From positions 1-16,749 of the forward strand of contig JAEUSA010000075.1 in assembly GCA_016788945.1 (NCBI GenBank): a stretch of DNA of 16,749 nt. The letters run 5' to 3'. The position numbers and the translations under genes are program-made. Positions 14,442 to 16,749 of this stretch are shown here, in pieces; positions within the stretch are counted from its first letter, which is position 1, and each line of letters opens with the position of its first letter. Origin of the DNA: Leptospiraceae bacterium. GTDB lineage: Bacteria; Spirochaetota; Leptospiria; Turneriellales; Turneriellaceae. The notes beneath the pieces are model-generated. The model was not told the DNA's origin. It did not search any database and saw only the letters and a program-made list of their open reading frames with translations.

Positions 14442-14523
14442 AAACTCTCCGCTAAATGAACTGTCGGCTGGGGCTTTGCCAGCATAGCGTAAACCCTGTT
14501 TTCTCAAAAAGATCGGGAATTTT

Positions 14524-14543
14524 ATATATTCAACCATATGGTT
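14524..14543. promoter_or_regulatory. ArsR operator-like site, copy 1 (acyltransferase side)
   Basis: The 20-bp ATATATTCAACCATATGGTT recurs with one mismatch at 14570-14589. It contains the 12-bp palindrome AACCATATGGTT. It overlaps the upstream candidate ATG (14537) of the acyltransferase frame. Similar AACC-ATAT-GGTT sites are, from general knowledge, typical upstream of ArsR-SRPBCC gene pairs. Confidence 0.6.
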
Positions 14544-14549
14544 TTATAT

Positions 14550-14576
14550 TTGACAACACCGGCTAACCAATATATT
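14550..14576 (+). promoter_or_regulatory. Predicted arsR promoter, possibly leaderless
   Basis: TTGACA (14550-14555) and TATATT (14571-14576) are 15 nt apart, short but usable. A TATTCA at 17 nt is a weaker choice. The start of transcription would fall at or next to the ATG at 14584. The promoter lies between, and partly in, the two operator copies. Confidence 0.45.
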
Positions 14577-14593
14577 CAACCTTATGGTTGAAT
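14570..14593. promoter_or_regulatory. ArsR operator-like site, copy 2 (over the arsR start codon)
   Basis: ATTCAACC-TTAT-GGTTGAAT has 8-bp perfect arms (14574-14593). It includes the arsR ATG (14584-14586) in its spacer and right arm. Together with copy 1, 46 bp upstream, it brackets both divergent genes. Confidence 0.65.
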
Positions 14594-14967
14594 TAAATCG
14601 CTCGGAACAAAAGCTGGACCGAGTCTTTGCCGCACTCGCGGACCATTCGCGGCGGCAGATGCTCACGCAGCTGCGCCAAAGAAGCCTCAGTATTTCAGAA
14701 CTCGCGAAACCGTATGATATGTCGTTTGCGGGTGTCGCTAAGCACATCGAGGTTTTGAGTGCCGCAGGCCTTGTGCGCAAGGTGCGCGCAGCCGACGACC
14801 GGCGCAGTTTCCGTATCGAACTTACGAACGAGACCCTTAATGCAGCCTCAGTCTGGATCGAATACCACCGTAAATTCTGGACGAGCAAACTCGATCAACT
14901 CGCGATTTTTATAGAAGAAGAGGAGAAACATGAACCCAGAAGTACTAAAGGTCGAAAAAAAAATTAA
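14584..14967 (+). CDS. ArsR-family winged-helix regulator (SRPBCC-associated type)
   Basis: A 127-residue winged-helix repressor. ALADHSRRQMLTQLRQRSLSISELAKPYDMSFAGVAKHIEVLSAAGLVRKVR (about 17-67) is the ArsR-type DNA-binding domain. The metal-binding ELCVCDL motif of true arsenic sensors is missing, so it is the non-metal type usually paired with SRPBCC/AHSA1 genes. The last 12 codons overlap the downstream SRPBCC gene (14930), whose AGGAG lies within arsR, implying coupling. No Shine-Dalgarno precedes the ATG, and an operator covers it, suggesting leaderless autoregulation. The effector is unknown. Confidence 0.92.
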   Translation: MVELNRSEQKLDRVFAALADHSRRQMLTQLRQRSLSISELAKPYDMSFAGVAKHIEVLSAAGLVRKVRAADDRRSFRIELTNETLNAASVWIEYHRKFWTSKLDQLAIFIEEEEKHEPRSTKGRKKN

Positions 14968-15361
14968 CGCATCACCGCAGCGACTCTTTCGCGCCTGGCT
15001 CAATGGCAACGATTTTGCGCGCTGGTTTCTTGCCGATGACAAACTGCATCTCGGCGAAGTGCGTCTCGATCCGCGCCCTGGAGGCAAATTCCGTATCGAC
15101 ATGATCGTCGAGGGAAAACTCAGGCCACACGAAGGTGAATACAAGGTCGTCGACGAGCCTACAAAGCTCGTCTTCACGTGGCGCTCTTTCATGACGCAAG
15201 ACCGCGAGACACTCGTCACTGTCCTTTTTACCGCAGAGGATAGCGGCACACGGATCACCATCATCCATGAAAACATTCCGGGGGAGATGGAGTTTGACGC
15301 GCACCGTAACGGCTGGGCTGGCATACTCGCTTGCCTTGAAACTTTTATGACAACGGCTTAG
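14930..15361 (+). CDS. SRPBCC/AHSA1 domain protein
   Basis: A 143-residue helix-grip (Bet v 1/START-like) protein of the AHSA1 family with a hydrophobic ligand cavity. Characteristic stretches are KVEKKINASPQRLFRAWLNGNDFARWFL (8-35), DPRPGGKFRIDM (47-58), EGEYKVVDEPTKLVFTW (69-85), TLVTVLFTAEDSGTRITIIHENIP and HRNGWAGILACLETFM at the end. The start has AGGAG and overlaps arsR by 38 nt. In such ArsR-SRPBCC pairs the second gene is often of unknown role; ligand binding or a chaperone-like function is guessed. First of three SRPBCC-related frames in tandem. Confidence 0.92.
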   Translation: MNPEVLKVEKKINASPQRLFRAWLNGNDFARWFLADDKLHLGEVRLDPRPGGKFRIDMIVEGKLRPHEGEYKVVDEPTKLVFTWRSFMTQDRETLVTVLFTAEDSGTRITIIHENIPGEMEFDAHRNGWAGILACLETFMTTA

Positions 15362-15380
15362 TAAAAAGCAAGGGGAACCA

Positions 15381-15839
15381 ATGAAAACAAAGACAAAAAA
15401 CAAAGCCCAGGACTTTACGCTCGTTCTTTCAACGGACAAAAGCCCAAAGCAGGTGTTTGAAGCAGTGACCGATGTACGAGGCTGGTGGTCTGCAAAACTC
15501 GTCGGCAACTCTCGTAAGAAGAACGACGTGTTTGAATTCCGCTACGAAGACATGCGCTATTCCACGCAGAGACTCGTCGAGGTCGTTGCGAATAAGAAAG
15601 TAGTTTGGCAGGTCATGGACAGCACTCTCACTTTTCTCAAGAAGGACCAGAATGAATGGAATGGCACGAAGGTCAGTTTTGAAATCTCGCAAAACGGAGA
15701 AAAAACCCAACTGCTGTTCACACACCACGGGCTTGTGCCGGGCATCGAATGCTTCGAAGCCTGCTCAGAAGGCTGGAACCACTACCTGAGAAATAGCCTC
15801 TTAAGGCTCATCAACACGGGCAAAGGCAAGCCCGATTGA
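15381..15839 (+). CDS. Second SRPBCC/AHSA1-like domain protein
   Basis: A 152-residue helix-grip protein: FTLVLSTDKSPKQVFEAVTDVRGWWSAKLVG (12-42), then VFEFRYEDMRYSTQRLVEVVANKKVVWQV, TKVSFEISQNGEKTQLLFTHHGLVPGIECFEACSEGWNHYLRNSLLRLINTGKGKPD. The ending (H.G...C..GW..YL..SL..L..TG.G.P) is of a different subclass from the preceding SRPBCC gene. AAGGGGAA precedes the ATG, 19 nt after the previous stop, so it is part of the same operon. Function unknown. Confidence 0.9.
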   Translation: MKTKTKNKAQDFTLVLSTDKSPKQVFEAVTDVRGWWSAKLVGNSRKKNDVFEFRYEDMRYSTQRLVEVVANKKVVWQVMDSTLTFLKKDQNEWNGTKVSFEISQNGEKTQLLFTHHGLVPGIECFEACSEGWNHYLRNSLLRLINTGKGKPD

Positions 15840-15855
15840 ATTTTCATAGGAAACC

Positions 15856-16062
15856 ATGGAAGCAATATACCATAAAGTGGGCATACGCGGCGCAGCCATG
15901 ACGCTCGTATTTTTCCGTCACCGCGATTGGAGAAAAATCAGCGAGCTCACGGCTCATTGCAGCACCAAATGGGCAGTATTTCTGCTGAGTCTCAAAAGTC
16001 TTGTTGAAACGGGTCGCGGCCAGCCGTCGCCTGACGATATCAAGATCGACGACTGGAATTAA
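15856..16062 (+). pseudogene. Internally deleted third SRPBCC protein (68 codons)
   Basis: The reading frame encodes an SRPBCC-like start, MEAIYHKVGIR, joined directly to an SRPBCC C-terminus. The C-terminus TLVFFRHRDWRKISELTAHCSTKWAVFLLSLKSLVETGRGQPSPDDIKIDDWN resembles the end of the family also present in the preceding gene. The central helix-grip sheet, some 75-85 residues, is missing without a frameshift. AGGAAA before the ATG, 16 nt after the previous stop, and the terminator right behind it place it in the operon. It is either a relic or a minimal expressed peptide. The opposite-strand frame over the same bases has no recognisable content. Confidence 0.65.
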
Positions 16063-16070
16063 TTCTTGAG

Positions 16071-16106
16071 CGGTGGTCTGCAACACGCAGACCACCGGAT
16101 TTTTTT
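16071..16106 (+). terminator. Intrinsic terminator of the arsR-SRPBCC operon
   Basis: Perfect 11-bp arms CGGTGGTCTGC (16071-16081) and GCAGACCACCG (16087-16097) with loop AACAC, then a T7 run at 16100-16106. A textbook rho-independent terminator, located 8 nt after the last stop codon. The T-run overlaps the 3' end of the convergent outer-membrane gene. Confidence 0.92.
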
Positions 16107-16629
16107 ACAGATACGCGCCCAAACCGAATGATATTCTAATTTCGCTCATACTGACGGCACCGACGTTCGGATACAACAATTCACCGTACACGTAGCGCAC
16201 GTTGAGAGTAAAATGGAAAATCGCCTCCGAGAAATAGTGCACTCCCGCAAAGGGCGAAAAAACCGGCATCAGGCGAAAGTTATCATATCCGGGAGTCTCG
16301 ATCTGCGATAGACCAAAACCCGGCTGAAAACCGGCAAACGGTGTGAGCGGGCCCCACTTTTCGAAGTTGTAGGCTATGCCGAGAAAACCCTGATAATTCT
16401 GTTTCAGGCCGCCATCTGCAGACTTACCAACCAACGCATAACCATCGGTGCGCAATGAGATAGAACCTTTCGGATAAAATTCGAGTTCACCGCCGACGCC
16501 ATAGGTTGTGGTCTTCTGCGCGGTGAGATAACCTGGAGTCAGCGTGAGAAGACCTCGAAGTGTCGGCTGTGGCTGATCGGCTGCCAACACGGAAACTGCC
16601 GCGAAGAAGATAACAATCCACCTTACCAT
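16105..16629 (-). CDS. Predicted outer-membrane beta-barrel protein
   Basis: A 174-residue exported protein with signal peptide MVRWIVIFFAAVSVLAA and probable signal peptidase I cleavage after residue 16 or 17. The mature part alternates hydrophobic and polar residues with aromatic girdles (GVGGELEFYPKG, SLRTDGYALVG, YQGFLGIAYNF, LTPFAGFQPGFGL, MPVFSPFAGVHYF, IFHFTLNVRYVYG). It ends in the strand EIRISFGLGAYL, as in small eight-stranded barrels. No enzyme motif is visible; a role in outer-membrane structure or adhesion is a guess. Its ATG overlaps the end of the upstream OMP gene by 7 nt. Confidence 0.75.
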   Translation of the reverse strand: MVRWIVIFFAAVSVLAADQPQPTLRGLLTLTPGYLTAQKTTTYGVGGELEFYPKGSISLRTDGYALVGKSADGGLKQNYQGFLGIAYNFEKWGPLTPFAGFQPGFGLSQIETPGYDNFRLMPVFSPFAGVHYFSEAIFHFTLNVRYVYGELLYPNVGAVSMSEIRISFGLGAYL

Positions 16630-16749
16630 AAATTACCTACCCGGTAGTTGAGGCTAAACGTCATCAGCAGGTGCCCCTCGAATGCGTGGTTTGCTTTCTG
16701 TATTGTCAGTGCGCCGGCGTTGGCTGACGCGTGAATATCATTACCGAGG
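16623..16749 (-). CDS. C-terminus of a second outer-membrane protein (5' part outside window)
   Basis: A 41-codon open frame ends at TAA 16623-16625. It closes with the sequence AFEGHLLMTFSLNYRVGNLW, an amphipathic last beta-strand with a terminal aromatic residue, typical of outer-membrane barrels. Its stop codon overlaps the start of the next gene (ATGGTAA, 16629-16623), so the two are coupled. The window edge removes the rest, so family assignment is not possible. Confidence 0.65.
   Translation of the reverse strand, partial: LGNDIHASANAGALTIQKANHAFEGHLLMTFSLNYRVGNLW

Noticed and set aside
15844..16095. Minus-strand 83-codon open frame
   Set aside because: It overlaps the SRPBCC relic completely, has no recognisable domain, and runs through the terminator stem; the plus-strand frame has family signatures.

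Overview
This window of about 16.7 kb is ordinary-density bacterial DNA of medium-high G+C. The host is a diderm (Gram-negative type): two consecutive genes at the right end look like outer-membrane beta-barrel proteins. The mix of a CsoR sensor, YajQ, a three-histidine-box desaturase, a sulfatase-modifying-factor-like secreted protein and ArsR/SRPBCC genes would fit an environmental spirochaete of the Leptospirales (Turneriella/Leptonema-like). That placement is a weak inference; nothing here is diagnostic.

Layout. (1) 1-2724, plus: the 3' part of pnp (polynucleotide phosphorylase) followed by an M16 zinc protease. (2) 2780-4024, minus: a secreted protein with a formylglycine-generating-enzyme-like fold, convergent with the protease; a short remnant of a second such C-terminus sits in the gap. 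(3) 4160-4414, plus: a CsoR-type copper-sensing repressor, probably leaderless. (4) 7982-4418, minus: GNAT acetyltransferase, fatty acid desaturase, yajQ and argJ in a row. Between yajQ and argJ lies a tandem 41-bp repeat whose minus-strand RNA would fold into GGA-loop hairpins resembling CsrA/RsmA binding sites. (5) 8075-10455, plus: a TetR regulator with a 28-bp operator-like palindrome at its start codon, a CxxC AhpD-like protein, a METTL7-like methyltransferase and an unknown protein. (6) 14441-10484, minus: an OafA-type acyltransferase with SGNH domain, an ECF sigma factor, a small two-helix membrane protein, and a ferritin-like diiron protein (PF10118 type). (7) 14584-16062, plus: an ArsR regulator and two SRPBCC/AHSA1 proteins, then a 68-codon relic of a third SRPBCC protein with its middle missing, closed by a strong intrinsic terminator. 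(8) 16629-16105 and the edge-truncated 16749-16623, minus: two overlapping outer-membrane protein genes.

Two themes go beyond the gene list. First, several start codons are immediately preceded by hairpins or perfect palindromes without a U-tract (before the M16 protease, yajQ, the desaturase, the GNAT gene, the small membrane protein and the diiron protein). Second, the regulator genes csoR, tetR and arsR have no visible Shine-Dalgarno, and operator-like symmetry or promoter elements lie at or just upstream of their start codons, suggesting leaderless autoregulated transcripts. The strongest candidate for an undescribed element is the GGA-hairpin repeat at 5678-5775. I see no tRNA, rRNA, CRISPR array, transposase or integrase.
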